Part shown: positions 35,224 through 43,819 of the stretch, one piece after another
Numbering within the stretch: position 1 is the stretch's first letter
Layout of the letters: each line of letters begins with the position of its first letter
NCBI GenBank assembly: GCA_026225475.1
Contig: JAMFSU010000132.1
Coordinates: 1 to 47,446, forward strand
From: Duganella sp.
GTDB lineage: Bacteria > Pseudomonadota > Gammaproteobacteria > Burkholderiales > Burkholderiaceae_D
Length of the DNA stretch: 47,446 bases
Direction of reading: 5' to 3'
Translations under genes and position numbers: made by a program
Notes under the pieces: model-generated
What the model saw: only the letters and a program-made list of their open reading frames with translations
Database searches by the model: none
What the model was told of the DNA's origin: nothing

Positions 35224-36627
35224 ATGGCAATGCAGCACATTAACAGGCCCGCGCGCACCGCCCCGGCGCTGCGTGCGTTGGCAGCAGCGCTGGCCATGGG
35301 CCTGGGTTTGTGGTTGACCTGCGCACCCGTGACGGCGCAGCAGGTGAGCGAGCGTACGCGGCAAAAACAGGCTGCAGAAAAGGCCAGGGCAACGCTGCAG
35401 CAACGACTGGCCGATCTTAAACGCGACATCGACAAGACCGAAACTGCCAAGGGCAACGCTGCCGATGCGCTGGCCGAATCTGAGCAGGCGATCTCCAAGG
35501 CTAACCGCTCCCTGCGTGAACTGACCCAGGAACAGGCCGGTACGGAAGCCAAACTTGATGGGTTGGTGAAGCAGCAGGCGGCATTATCGGGTGTGGTCAA
35601 CAGCCAGCAGGCACAATTGTCAAAATTGCTGCGCGACCAATACGTGGCCGGTAACGAAGACCGCATCAAATTGTTGCTCTCGGGCGATAATCCCAATCGC
35701 ATCAACCGCGAGCTGCAATACATGGGTTATGTCTCGCAGGCGCAGGCACGTCTGATCGAAACCTTGCGGGTGAACCTGCAAGCCATCAAGGACAATAAGG
35801 CCGCGACCCAGAATGCTAAGTTCGAACTGGAAGAAATTGCCCAGGAAGAAAACGAGCAAAAAGGTTTACTCGAAAAGGAAAAGGGCAAACGCGGCAGCTT
35901 GCTGGCGCAGTTGTCAAGCAAGCTCAACGCTCAACGCAAGGAAGCCGGTAACCTGCAGCACGATGAGCAGCGCCTGTCCGGATTGGTCGATAAACTGGCG
36001 CAATTGATTGAAGAGCAGAAGAAAGCCGACGCTGCCGCCCGCGAAAAACGTCAAAAAGAACAGCAAGCCAAGGCCAAGGTCGAGCGGGAGCGGCGCGCTA
36101 CGCAACAATCCAAGGCCGCACCGGGAACCAAGTCCAAGCCGGCGCCGTCGGATGCGATTGACGATGATGAAGCGCCCGAGTCCTTGGGGCGCAACGATGT
36201 CACGCCGTTGGCCGAAGAAAATTTTGGTAAACCTTTCGCCAGTCTGCGGGGCCAGTTGCGCTTGCCGATCCGTGGGGACCTGATTGCCAAGTTCGGCGGC
36301 AAACGTGGTGACGGACCGAGCTGGAAAGGTCTGTTCATTCGAGCTTCAGAAGGCACAGAAGTCAAAGCAGTGGCGGCTGGACGGGTGGTCTATGCAGATT
36401 GGCTGCGTGGCTTTGGTAACCTCATCATCGTCGATCATGGCAATCAGTACATGACCATTTATGGCAATAACCAGGCCGTCTTGAAGCGCGCCGGGGATCT
36501 CGTTAAAACAGGGGATGTCATCGCCAGCGCAGGTAATAGCGGCGGCAATGAGCAATCAGGTTTATACTTTGAAATGCGGCATCAGGGCCGCGCTTTCGAC
36601 CCACTCGGCTGGGTAACTACTAGGTGA
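35224..36627 (+). CDS. envC: Murein hydrolase activator EnvC-like protein
   Basis: This is a periplasmic activator of amidases that split daughter-cell walls. The 467 aa protein has a signal peptide (about 1-39), a very long coiled coil (about 40-285, rich in Gln, Lys and Glu), a charged linker and a C-terminal LytM/M23 domain (about 355-460). The LytM zinc site is degenerate: the family HxxxD start reads WKGLFIRA and the final HxH reads YFEMRH. It is therefore expected to be non-catalytic, like EnvC. ctpA follows after 3 bp. The exact first Met (35224 or 35230) is uncertain. Confidence 0.92.
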   Translation: MAMQHINRPARTAPALRALAAALAMGLGLWLTCAPVTAQQVSERTRQKQAAEKARATLQQRLADLKRDIDKTETAKGNAADALAESEQAISKANRSLRELTQEQAGTEAKLDGLVKQQAALSGVVNSQQAQLSKLLRDQYVAGNEDRIKLLLSGDNPNRINRELQYMGYVSQAQARLIETLRVNLQAIKDNKAATQNAKFELEEIAQEENEQKGLLEKEKGKRGSLLAQLSSKLNAQRKEAGNLQHDEQRLSGLVDKLAQLIEEQKKADAAAREKRQKEQQAKAKVERERRATQQSKAAPGTKSKPAPSDAIDDDEAPESLGRNDVTPLAEENFGKPFASLRGQLRLPIRGDLIAKFGGKRGDGPSWKGLFIRASEGTEVKAVAAGRVVYADWLRGFGNLIIVDHGNQYMTIYGNNQAVLKRAGDLVKTGDVIASAGNSGGNEQSGLYFEMRHQGRAFDPLGWVTTR

Positions 36628-36630
36628 AAC

Positions 36631-38127
36631 ATGGGCAGCAAACTTAAGAATATTAGTCTGATCAGTCTGGGCATGATTGCGGGTGTCGGGGCGTCAATGC
36701 AGTTCGACGCGATTGCACAAAAGAACGCAACGGCACCGCTGCCGTTGGAAGAGGTGCGGCAATTGAGCGACGTATTCGGTCTGATCAAGTCCGACTATGT
36801 GGAGCCGGTTGAAGACAAGAAGCTGCTGACCGAAGCGATTTCTGGCATGGTCGCTTCGCTTGATCCGCACTCAGCCTATCTCGACAAGAAAGCCTACAAG
36901 GAGCTGCGCGAAGGCACCATGGGCAAGTTTGTCGGCCTCGGTATCGAAGTCGGCATGGAAGACGGCTACGTCAAGGTGATCTCGCCGATTGAAGATTCCC
37001 CGGCCTATCACGCTGGTATCAAAGCTGGAGACCTGATTACCCGTCTTGATTCCACCCCGGTCAAAGGCTTGACGCTTGATGAGGCCGTCAAGAAAATGCG
37101 CGGCGAACCGAATACCAAAATCACGCTGACGATTGCCCGCAAGGACGAAGACAAACCGATCGTTCTGACCATCACACGTCAGGAAATCCGCGTGCAAAGC
37201 GTCAAGTCCAAAGTAGTTGAGCCAGGTTATGCCTGGGTGCGCATAACGCAATTCCAGGAACCGACGGTCGATGACATGGCCAAGAAAATCCTGGCGATCT
37301 ATGCCCAGGAGCCAAACCTGAAGGGTCTGGTGCTTGATTTGCGCAACGATCCGGGTGGTGTGTTGCCTGGTGCAATCGGCGTGTCGGCGGCATTCTTGCC
37401 CAAGGATTCGGTGGTCGTGACAACTAACGGTCAATTGGCCAGCTCCAAGTCCAGTTTCCTGGCCAAGCGTGAATATTATGCCAATAACCCATTGAGTGAT
37501 CCGCTGTCGAAACTGCCGGATGCGATCAAATCGGTCCCGATGGTGGTGCTGATCAATTCAGGTTCGGCTTCGGCGTCGGAAATTGTTGCCGGCGCTCTGC
37601 AGGATTACAAGCGCGCGACTATCATGGGTACCCAATCGTTCGGCAAGGGTTCGGTGCAGTCGGTCATTTCGCTGCCACCGGACAAGCAGACCGCGGTCAA
37701 GCTGACCACGGCGCGCTATTACACGCCAAATGGCCGTTCTATCCAGGCGCGCGGCATTGTGCCAGACATCATGGTCGATGAATACGCCGATGGCGATGGT
37801 TTGAATGGTCTGCGCCTGCGCGAAGCCGATTTGACCAAGCATTTGACTAATGACAAAGACAAGAACACGGTCGAAGTGCGTGCCACCACGGTGGACGAGA
37901 AGGAAGAAGAGCGTCTGATTGCACAAGAGAAGAAACGCAAACCGCTGGAATTCGGCGGCCAAGACGACTTTCAGTTAGCGCAGGCGTTGAATCATCTCAA
38001 GGGGCTGCCAGTGCAAGTGTCTAAGGTCAAGCCTGAAATCCGCGACGAGTCTAGCAAGGATGACAAGTCGGTCAAGGACGTCCGCAAGGACAACAAGGCG
38101 CCGGCAGAGAAGATCGAGAAGAAGTAA
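36631..38127 (+). CDS. ctpA: C-terminal processing peptidase (S41 family)
   Basis: This is a periplasmic, membrane-anchored protease that trims protein C-termini and, in other bacteria, controls cell-wall hydrolases. The 498 aa protein has an N-terminal anchor (about 8-25), a PDZ domain (about 95-180, GLGIEVGMEDGYVKVISPIE) and the catalytic core. Aligned by hand with E. coli Tsp, the catalytic residues are Ser314 in GSASASEI and Lys339 in SFGKGS. A charged Lys/Asp-rich tail follows residue 455. Close linkage to the EnvC-like gene suggests a shared role in wall remodelling. Confidence 0.95.
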   Translation: MGSKLKNISLISLGMIAGVGASMQFDAIAQKNATAPLPLEEVRQLSDVFGLIKSDYVEPVEDKKLLTEAISGMVASLDPHSAYLDKKAYKELREGTMGKFVGLGIEVGMEDGYVKVISPIEDSPAYHAGIKAGDLITRLDSTPVKGLTLDEAVKKMRGEPNTKITLTIARKDEDKPIVLTITRQEIRVQSVKSKVVEPGYAWVRITQFQEPTVDDMAKKILAIYAQEPNLKGLVLDLRNDPGGVLPGAIGVSAAFLPKDSVVVTTNGQLASSKSSFLAKREYYANNPLSDPLSKLPDAIKSVPMVVLINSGSASASEIVAGALQDYKRATIMGTQSFGKGSVQSVISLPPDKQTAVKLTTARYYTPNGRSIQARGIVPDIMVDEYADGDGLNGLRLREADLTKHLTNDKDKNTVEVRATTVDEKEEERLIAQEKKRKPLEFGGQDDFQLAQALNHLKGLPVQVSKVKPEIRDESSKDDKSVKDVRKDNKAPAEKIEKK

Positions 38128-38162
38128 CTAGCGAAGTCGCAGCGCAATTTGCGCTAGAGTAG

Positions 38163-38200
38163 AAGGCCGCAGCCGTGTTGACTGCGGCCTTTTCATTTTT
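38163..38200 (+). terminator. Intrinsic terminator after ctpA
   Basis: AAGGCCGCAG (38163-38172) pairs with CTGCGGCCTT (38182-38191) around a 9-nt loop, followed by TTTT, CA and T6. It ends the gpmA-envC-ctpA unit 40 bp before the moeB-like gene. Confidence 0.88.
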
Positions 38201-38239
38201 TCATCGATAGTTCTCGCTACCGTTGCCAACGTCACGTCC

Positions 38240-38995
38240 ATGAACGACCAACAATTGCTGCGCTACTCGCGCCACATTCTGCTTGATGATATCGATATCG
38301 CCGGTCAAGAGCGGCTGCTGGCCGGCCATGCACTGATACTCGGGGCTGGTGGTCTAGGCTCGCCGGCGGCCATGTATTTGGCGGCGGCCGGTATTGGCAA
38401 GATCACGCTGGTCGACGACGATACGGTGGACCTAACCAATCTACAGCGCCAGATCATGCACAGCACGGAGCGGGTCGGGCAGCGAAAGGTAGCGTCGGGA
38501 CAGTACGCCTTGCACGCCATCAATCCGGAGGTGGAAGTGATTGCCTTGGCCGAGCGCGTCAGTGGCGAGCGGCTTGATACGCTGGTGCAGGGCGCCAGTG
38601 TCGTGCTCGACTGTAGCGACAACTTTGCCACGCGCCATGCGGTCAACCGTGCCTGTGTGCGGCATCGGGTGCCGCTGGTGTCGGGCGCGGCGATTCGTTT
38701 CGATGGACAGGTCAGCGTATTTGATGCGCGCGATGCATCAGCGCCTTGCTATGCCTGCCTGTTTCCTCCCGACCAGCAATTTGAAGAGGTGCAGTGTGCC
38801 AGCATGGGTGTGTTTGCGCCGCTGGTGGGTATTATCGGCGCCACCCAGGCGGCTGAGGCGCTCAAATTGGTGGCGGAGATCGGCCGCTCGCTGGCTGGCC
38901 GCTTGTTGTTGCTGGATGCTCGCAGTATGGAGTGGACCAGCATTCGTGTGGCGCGTGATGGTAACTGCCTGGTGTGCGGTAAGTGTGCCGGATAA
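38240..38995 (+). CDS. moeB: MoeB/ThiF-family adenylyltransferase
   Basis: This E1-like enzyme adenylates the C-terminal glycine of a ubiquitin-like sulfur carrier such as MoaD (molybdopterin) or ThiS (thiazole). The 251 aa protein has the nucleotide loop GAGGLGS (residues 35-41) and the basic motif NLQRQIMHSTERVGQRK. A conserved Cys lies in VQCASMGVFAPLVG, and two CxxC zinc pairs are present (CYAC and CLVCGKC). MoeB and ThiF cannot be separated by eye, and no moa or thi gene is next to it. It lies just downstream of ctpA but after its terminator. Confidence 0.88.
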   Translation: MNDQQLLRYSRHILLDDIDIAGQERLLAGHALILGAGGLGSPAAMYLAAAGIGKITLVDDDTVDLTNLQRQIMHSTERVGQRKVASGQYALHAINPEVEVIALAERVSGERLDTLVQGASVVLDCSDNFATRHAVNRACVRHRVPLVSGAAIRFDGQVSVFDARDASAPCYACLFPPDQQFEEVQCASMGVFAPLVGIIGATQAAEALKLVAEIGRSLAGRLLLLDARSMEWTSIRVARDGNCLVCGKCAG

Positions 38996-39186
38996 GTTGG
39001 AATCAAACGGAGCAGCGCTCCGGGGCCGGCTGTTGGCTGTGCGAAGTGCTATTTATGCGCGCCGTTGTGGTATACACTATGTAAGTTGTCGGTGGCGTGC
39101 GCAGTAGCCGGGTGCCAATGATCGATTGGTCTGGTCTGGTAGACGTTCGCCTGGTTGCTCGTATCATTGTATTTCGTTGTTAAAAT

Positions 39187-39202
39187 GCCAATTTTAATTG
39201 GC
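39187..39202. repeat. Inverted repeat in the moeB-dksA gap
   Basis: GCCAATT (39187-39193) and AATTGGC (39196-39202) are perfect inverted arms with a TT centre, directly after TTAAAAT (39180-39186), a -10-like element. It may be an operator. The rest of the gap 38996-39296 holds a small hairpin (39008-39022) and no gene I can support. Confidence 0.3.
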
Positions 39203-39296
39203 CGCCGATACGTGAGGATGGCATCGGCAATGCAGGTGCAGACGACAGTGTCATGCTGCATACCAAAGCAGTTGCGCCGAAGAAAAACACAAATCA

Positions 39297-39324
39297 TCGA
39301 CAGCCAATGTGGTTGGTGTAAAAT
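39297..39324 (+). promoter_or_regulatory. Candidate sigma-70 promoter of dksA
   Basis: TCGACA (39297-39302), a 16-bp spacer and TAAAAT (39319-39324) each match consensus at 5/6. The start would fall near 39331, about 22 bp before ATG 39353 and 50-60 bp before the GTG/ATG candidates in the dksA frame. Confidence 0.55.
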
Positions 39325-39377
39325 CCCTCACTGTTTAAAAACGGCAGCAGCGATGGCCACGACTGGCACCGGCAACC

Positions 39378-40043
39378 GTGCCGAACATGCTCGGGCAGGT
39401 AATCACGAAAGCGTCTCGATTAGTAGTGGCGCCGTCAGCAGTAAGGGAAGTGGATTCAAAAGCGACCAAATCCGACATCAGTGCTGGCAGCAGCAAGGCC
39501 GGCGTCAGTCAGGCGAGGGTCCCGGTGAAAAACCAGGGCGCAAGCGTCGGATTAACGGATAAAATTGAAAAACCCGTAGTATTGAAAGTAAGCGAAGTGG
39601 CAACTAAAACTCCCAAAACTACCCCTGATACGCAAACCTTGCTCACCGAGGAACAAATCCTCAAGATGGGCGAGAAGGACTACATGAACGAAGCGCAACT
39701 TGCTTTCTTCAAGGCCCGTTTGCAACAGCTGGAAAAAGATTTGCTCAAGAATGCCGGTGAAACCACCGAGCACTTGCGCGAAACCGTGCTGGTACCTGAT
39801 CCGGCCGACCGTGCCACGATCGAGGAAGAGCATGCACTGGAATTGCGTACGCGCGACCGTGAACGCAAGCTGCTCAAGAAAGTCCAGCAATCGATCGTCT
39901 CCATTGACGGCGGCGAATACGGCTGGTGCGAAGAGACTGGCGAACCGATTGGTATTCCACGTCTGTTGGCTCGTCCTACCGCGACTTTGTCGTTGGAAGC
40001 GCAACAACGCCGCGAACTGAAACAGAAGCTCTACGGCGACTGA
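39378..40043 (+). CDS. dksA: RNA polymerase-binding factor DksA, start uncertain
   Basis: DksA binds the RNA polymerase secondary channel and, with ppGpp, mediates the stringent response, including control of ribosomal genes. The C-terminal 148 residues are a full DksA: LTEEQILKMGEKDYMNEAQL, the coiled coil with the tip motif DPADRATIEEEHALELR, and GWCEETGEPIGIPRLLARPT. Only one Cys remains of the zinc finger, so it is the low-Cys type. The start could be GTG 39597 (MATKTPKTTP) or further up at GTG 39378 or ATG 39387, giving a 60-70-residue Ser/Lys-rich extension. The span given is the longest form. Confidence 0.9.
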   Translation: MPNMLGQVITKASRLVVAPSAVREVDSKATKSDISAGSSKAGVSQARVPVKNQGASVGLTDKIEKPVVLKVSEVATKTPKTTPDTQTLLTEEQILKMGEKDYMNEAQLAFFKARLQQLEKDLLKNAGETTEHLRETVLVPDPADRATIEEEHALELRTRDRERKLLKKVQQSIVSIDGGEYGWCEETGEPIGIPRLLARPTATLSLEAQQRRELKQKLYGD

Positions 40044-40083
40044 TGGTGGCAGCAGATCTGAGGATCTGCGGTTGGTAGCATAT

Positions 40084-40120
40084 GCAATGGCGCCTGTAGA
40101 TGGGCGCCATTTGCTTTTCT
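40084..40120 (+). terminator. Intrinsic terminator after dksA
   Basis: GCAATGGCGCC (40084-40094) pairs with GGCGCCATTTGC (40103-40114, one bulge), followed by TTTTCTT and a long pyrimidine run. The bases from 40121 to 40207 show no gene. Confidence 0.8.
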
Positions 40121-40207
40121 TCCCTTCTTTTTTCTTTTCTCAACTGATGCTGCTCTGCCACACCTGACGATGCCATTCGCTCAGGTTCACATGTGCACTC
40201 GCACTAT

Positions 40208-40238
40208 ATGCAACACAGTTGCATTCTGCTGATATAAT
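40208..40238 (+). promoter_or_regulatory. 17-bp palindromic operator with extended -10 promoter
   Basis: ATGCAAC-ACA-GTTGCAT (40208-40224) is a perfect inverted repeat with 7-bp arms. Six bases downstream is TGATATAAT (40230-40238), a perfect extended -10. The palindrome covers the -35 position, so a bound protein would block RNA polymerase. The downstream genes (His-rich protein and ZnuD-like receptor) make a metal-sensing Fur-family repressor such as Zur the first candidate. This is inference. Confidence 0.65.
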
Positions 40239-40353
40239 GCGTTTCGGTTAGCGCTGCCTTTTTGTGCGCCTTATTGTGTTGTTTCGGTCAGGGCGAACGT
40301 CCTGCAACGTGCTCCACGCACGCGACACTGTTTCCATACACGTTTTGCAGGAA

Positions 40354-40863
40354 ATGCCGACTCCCATGGCCACCATATTGTCCATCATGCCGCCACGCCC
40401 AAGCGTGCGCCGACGTCAAGCGCATGCGCTGGCGTGGCACGGTGTGTTGACGGGTGTACTGGTGACCGCTTTGCTGTTCATGCAATTACTCGGTCTGGTG
40501 CATGGCATTGCACACGCGGGCTGGCCGCCGACAGACACGAACCAAGCGCAACTGTCGCGCAACGCCGCCTTGTTCAATTATCTCGATGTCGACGATGACG
40601 ATGATGAGCGGGCGGTGCCAATCGATGCCTCCGCGGCGACGCCATTGGCACAGCTACAGCCAGGGTTAGCCGAACCAAGCACGCACCACCATCATCATTC
40701 CTGCGTCGAATACGATGCCGCAGCAGGCACAGCCGGCGTCCATGTTGACTATTTTCCCCCTCCCCTGCTACCTGGCACCAGTGTGCAGGCCCTGTGGAAG
40801 GCGTTCGCATCCTGGGACGCGCCATTCGTACGCCATTTTTCTTCACGCGCACCACCTTGCTGA
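40354..40863 (+). CDS. His-rich membrane-anchored protein, DUF2946-like
   Basis: The start is uncertain: ATG 40354 or 40366, or an earlier GTG 40264 without a ribosome binding site. From 40354 it encodes 169 aa. One hydrophobic segment (about 30-50, GVLVTALLFMQLLGLVHGIA) is followed by a polar region with the acidic run DVDDDDDE, the cluster THHHHHSCVEYDA and a C-terminal FSSRAPPC. The plan (anchor, His/Cys cluster, RAPP end) resembles DUF2946-type proteins found next to metal TonB receptors. It probably binds a metal ion in the periplasm. It shares the palindromic promoter with the receptor gene. Confidence 0.7.
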   Translation: MPTPMATILSIMPPRPSVRRRQAHALAWHGVLTGVLVTALLFMQLLGLVHGIAHAGWPPTDTNQAQLSRNAALFNYLDVDDDDDERAVPIDASAATPLAQLQPGLAEPSTHHHHHSCVEYDAAAGTAGVHVDYFPPPLLPGTSVQALWKAFASWDAPFVRHFSSRAPPC

Positions 40864-40979
40864 CCAAGTGATCTGCTCGTTTGCTGAACAGGCGCACTAC
40901 GCGCCCGTCAGCAACATCGTCATTTGTCCTTTGCCGCATCTTCGATGCAGCAAGGCGCTCCCGTCAGTCAAGGAATAGT

Positions 40980-43010
40980 ATGCAAGTCCAACCCAATCTT
41001 TTGGCCGGCGCTGTATTGTCAGCGCTCGCCGTCATGTCCAGTGCTGCCTATGCGCAAAGCACACCAGCTGCCACCGATGATGCAAGTACATCGTCGTCGC
41101 CGTTACAGGCTGTGGTGGTAACCACTAGCCCGTTCGCCGCTGACGAAAGTGCACAAATCCTGACCCCCGCCAAAGTGTTGAGCGGCGATGAACTGCGCAA
41201 CAAGCTCGGCAATTCGCTCGGCGACACTTTATCGCAAGAACTCGGCGTATCGGCCTCGGCCTTTGGTGCCGGAGCTTCACGTCCGATCATCCGTGGCATG
41301 GAAGGGCCGCGCGTGATGATGCTGCAAAACGGTATGTCTACCGCCGACGTCTCGACCGTGTCGAACGACCACGCGGTCGCTACCGAAGCGGCGACCGCAC
41401 GCCAGATCGAAATCCTGCGCGGACCAGCCGCGCTGCTATACGGATCGGGCGCCATTGGCGGCTTGGTCAATGTGGTCAACGGCCGCATTCCAACCGAATT
41501 GGTCGGCAAGCCCACCGGTCAGGTCGAAGCGCGTTACGGCACTGTTGATGGCGAAAAGAACACTTCATTCGATATCGATGGCTCGGTGGGCCAGATCGGT
41601 CTGCATGTCGATGGCAACTACCGCGATACTGATAACTACAAAATTCCCGGCAACGCCGAGCAAGGCAATGCCAGCAGTGCCTCCGGCCGTCTGCCCAATT
41701 CCTTCACGCACGAAAACAGTGTCGCTGCCGGTGCTTCCTACATCGACAATTGGGGCCATGTCGGTATGTCGATCTCGTCGCTGGATGATCATTACGGCAT
41801 TCCGACCGACGAGAAGACCTTCATCGATTTGCACCAAACGCGCTATGACTTCGACAGTCTGATCAATCAACCGTTTGCTGGCATGGAGTCATTTAAGTTC
41901 AAGGCCGGCTATACCGATTACACCCACGTTGAAAAAGCCGAAAACGGTGATTCCAACACCATTTTCTCCAACCGCTCATTGCAAACGCGCGCCGAATTGA
42001 CGCACAAGCCATTGGCCGATTGGCACGGCACCTTCGGCCTGCAAACCGAGCAAAGCAATTACTCGGCCTTGTCAGCCATTGATGGTTCGGCTGAATTGAC
42101 GCCGAAAACCAAATCGAGTTCGGTGGCCGGCTTTCTGGTCGAAGAACGTAAGTTCGGCGATGTAGTGGTCAGTGCTGGCGCACGCATGGAATCAGTGCAG
42201 CGGCGCCCGGACGGTTTGCTGAACCGTGACTTCAGTTTGTTCTCCTGGTCCACCGGTGCTATGTGGAGCTTCATGCCTGGCTATGGTCTCGGCGCCACTT
42301 ACTCAGTGGCGCAACGGGCACCGACGGTAGAAGAGTTGTATTCCAACGGTCCGCATGACTCGACCTCGACCTTTGATATTGGTGACAGCAGCCTGCAAAA
42401 GGAAACGTCGCACAACATCGAGCTGAGCTTGCAAAAGACGGAAGGCCTGGTGCGCTGGAAGGGCAATCTGTTCTACAACAAGGTGAACAATTTCATCTAC
42501 GGTCGCACCAATGGACTGGTCGATGACACCGGTGCCGCCGATCCTAGCGGTGAATTCACTGAGCGTTTCTGGTCGCAGGGCGATGCCACCATCCATGGTG
42601 CCGAAGTGGAGGTTAGCTATAACCTCGCCGGCGAAGGTTTCTCTATACGCGGCTTTGGCGATACCTCGCATGGCAAGCTCGACAGTCAAGGCAATTTGCC
42701 GTTGCAACCGGCCACGCGCTATGGTGTTGATCTCGGCTATCGTCAAGGTCCCTGGACCAGCGGCATCACTACCGTGCATGCGCTTAACCAAGACCGCCTG
42801 GCATCATTCGAAACCACGCCGACACCGGCCTACACCTTGGTCAACGCCAATCTGTCCTATACGCAGAAGTTGCCCACAATGCGTGTGACCTGGTTTGCCA
42901 TGCTCAAGAATCTGTTGAACCAGGACATCCGTTATTCAACCTCGGTGTTGAAAGACACAGTGCCTTTGCAAGGCCGCAACCTGATCGTCGGGGTGCGTAC
43001 CCAGTTCTGA
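40980..43010 (+). CDS. TonB-dependent outer membrane receptor, ZnuD-like
   Basis: This is an outer membrane beta-barrel that imports a scarce ligand using TonB energy. The 676 aa protein has a signal peptide (about 1-25, ends AYA), a TonB-box/plug region (about 40-165) with RPIIRGMEGPRVMMLQNGM and QIEILRGPAALLYGSGAIGG, and a barrel ending in Phe (VGVRTQF), the usual outer membrane signal. The plug is close to meningococcal ZnuD, a zinc receptor, by recall of motifs. No long external His cluster is seen, so other metals or metallophores remain possible. Start ATG 40980 follows AAGGA. Confidence 0.9.
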   Translation: MQVQPNLLAGAVLSALAVMSSAAYAQSTPAATDDASTSSSPLQAVVVTTSPFAADESAQILTPAKVLSGDELRNKLGNSLGDTLSQELGVSASAFGAGASRPIIRGMEGPRVMMLQNGMSTADVSTVSNDHAVATEAATARQIEILRGPAALLYGSGAIGGLVNVVNGRIPTELVGKPTGQVEARYGTVDGEKNTSFDIDGSVGQIGLHVDGNYRDTDNYKIPGNAEQGNASSASGRLPNSFTHENSVAAGASYIDNWGHVGMSISSLDDHYGIPTDEKTFIDLHQTRYDFDSLINQPFAGMESFKFKAGYTDYTHVEKAENGDSNTIFSNRSLQTRAELTHKPLADWHGTFGLQTEQSNYSALSAIDGSAELTPKTKSSSVAGFLVEERKFGDVVVSAGARMESVQRRPDGLLNRDFSLFSWSTGAMWSFMPGYGLGATYSVAQRAPTVEELYSNGPHDSTSTFDIGDSSLQKETSHNIELSLQKTEGLVRWKGNLFYNKVNNFIYGRTNGLVDDTGAADPSGEFTERFWSQGDATIHGAEVEVSYNLAGEGFSIRGFGDTSHGKLDSQGNLPLQPATRYGVDLGYRQGPWTSGITTVHALNQDRLASFETTPTPAYTLVNANLSYTQKLPTMRVTWFAMLKNLLNQDIRYSTSVLKDTVPLQGRNLIVGVRTQF

Positions 43011-43027
43011 TTCTCACCGCAAAAAAA

Positions 43028-43062
43028 CAAAGCCCGGCATTTGATCTAGCCGGGCTTTTTTT
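43028..43062. terminator. Bidirectional intrinsic terminator
   Basis: AGCCCGGC (43031-43038) pairs with GCCGGGCT (43049-43056), with an A-rich run before and T7 after. It lies between the convergent receptor and Lrp-type genes and can serve both. Confidence 0.88.
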
Positions 43063-43076
43063 GCGTCATGCTCCGC

Positions 43077-43541
43077 CTATTTGATTGGCAGGCGGATGGT
43101 ATTTTTGACTTCTTCCATCACCGCGTAGGTATGCGTCTCGCGCACGCCTTTGAGTTGCAGCAGTGATTTGCCTAGAAATTCTCGGTAGGCGTTCATATCC
43201 TTGACGCGCGACTTCACCAGATAATCGAAACCGCCTGCCACCATATGGCATTCCATGATCTCAGGAATGCTCTGCACGCTCTTCTTGAATGCCTCAAACA
43301 CATCCGCGGTGGTCCGATCAAGCACCACCTCGATGAAAACCAATAACGATACATCGAGCAATTCAGGGTTAAGCTGAGCTGCGTAACCGAGGATGTAACC
43401 GGCATCCTGCAATTTGCGGACACGTTCCAGGCAGGCTGCCGGCGACAGATTGACGCGCGCCGCCAGATCGACATTGCTAATGCGGCCGTCGTTTTGCAGT
43501 TCCGTGAGTATCTTTTTGCTGATTTTGTCTAGAGTTGCCAT
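43077..43541 (-). CDS. Lrp/AsnC-family transcriptional regulator
   Basis: The 154 aa protein has an N-terminal helix-turn-helix (about 4-60: LDKISKKILTELQNDGRISN, then LSPAACLERVRKL) and a C-terminal RAM ligand-binding domain (about 70-145, with MVAGGFDYLVKSRVKDMNAY). The start is ATG at 43539-43541; the frame is open further upstream without support. It is divergent from the amino acid binding protein and presumably responds to an amino acid, likely proline or hydroxyproline, to control that operon. Confidence 0.93.
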   Translation of the reverse strand: MATLDKISKKILTELQNDGRISNVDLAARVNLSPAACLERVRKLQDAGYILGYAAQLNPELLDVSLLVFIEVVLDRTTADVFEAFKKSVQSIPEIMECHMVAGGFDYLVKSRVKDMNAYREFLGKSLLQLKGVRETHTYAVMEEVKNTIRLPIK

Positions 43542-43579
43542 ACCCAGCTGAATTTTCTTCTGTAAATAGGAAATTATAC

Positions 43580-43608
43580 GAATTAAATTCTGATTATATG
43601 GCGAATTA
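43580..43608. promoter_or_regulatory. AT-rich divergent region with repeated GAATTA
   Basis: The 328-bp gap 43542-43869 begins with about 80 bp of AT-rich sequence. GAATTA occurs at 43580-43585 and 43603-43608, spaced 23 bp (about two helical turns), and GAATT-A-AATTC (43580-43590) is palindromic. Lrp-type proteins bind such AT-rich, phased sites. The remainder, 43640-43860, contains a short leader ORF (43739-43819). Confidence 0.4.
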
Positions 43609-43738
43609 TCGGGACTAATATCACCCAAGAGAAAATAGAATCAAGCTCGAATAAAAAGTAGCAGCGCAGCTTGCCCCCAACCCGGCACGCACACGTATGC
43701 AATATTGCCGATCAGAGCCCAGAAGAGAGACTTACCCT

Positions 43739-43819
43739 ATGCCCGTCAAACCTGCTTGCGCATCCGCCGCGACCGCGTCGCCCAACCGACTTGTCACCTT
43801 GCCATTCACCACGGCTTGA
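43739..43819 (+). CDS. Possible 26-aa upstream leader peptide
   Basis: ATG 43739 follows AAGAGAGACTTACCCT and opens 26 codons ending at TGA 43819, 50 bp before the binding protein gene. Its initiation context closely resembles that of the next gene (AGAGAGGAATTCCACCCT before ATG 43870). The peptide is rich in Ala, Pro and Thr with four Pro codons. It could regulate the operon or be chance. Confidence 0.25.
   Translation: MPVKPACASAATASPNRLVTLPFTTA

Noticed and set aside
40264..40353. GTG 40264 as start of the His-rich protein
   Set aside because: There is no ribosome binding site, and the extra 30 residues are not signal-like; ATG 40354 or 40366 lies directly before the basic region and membrane segment.
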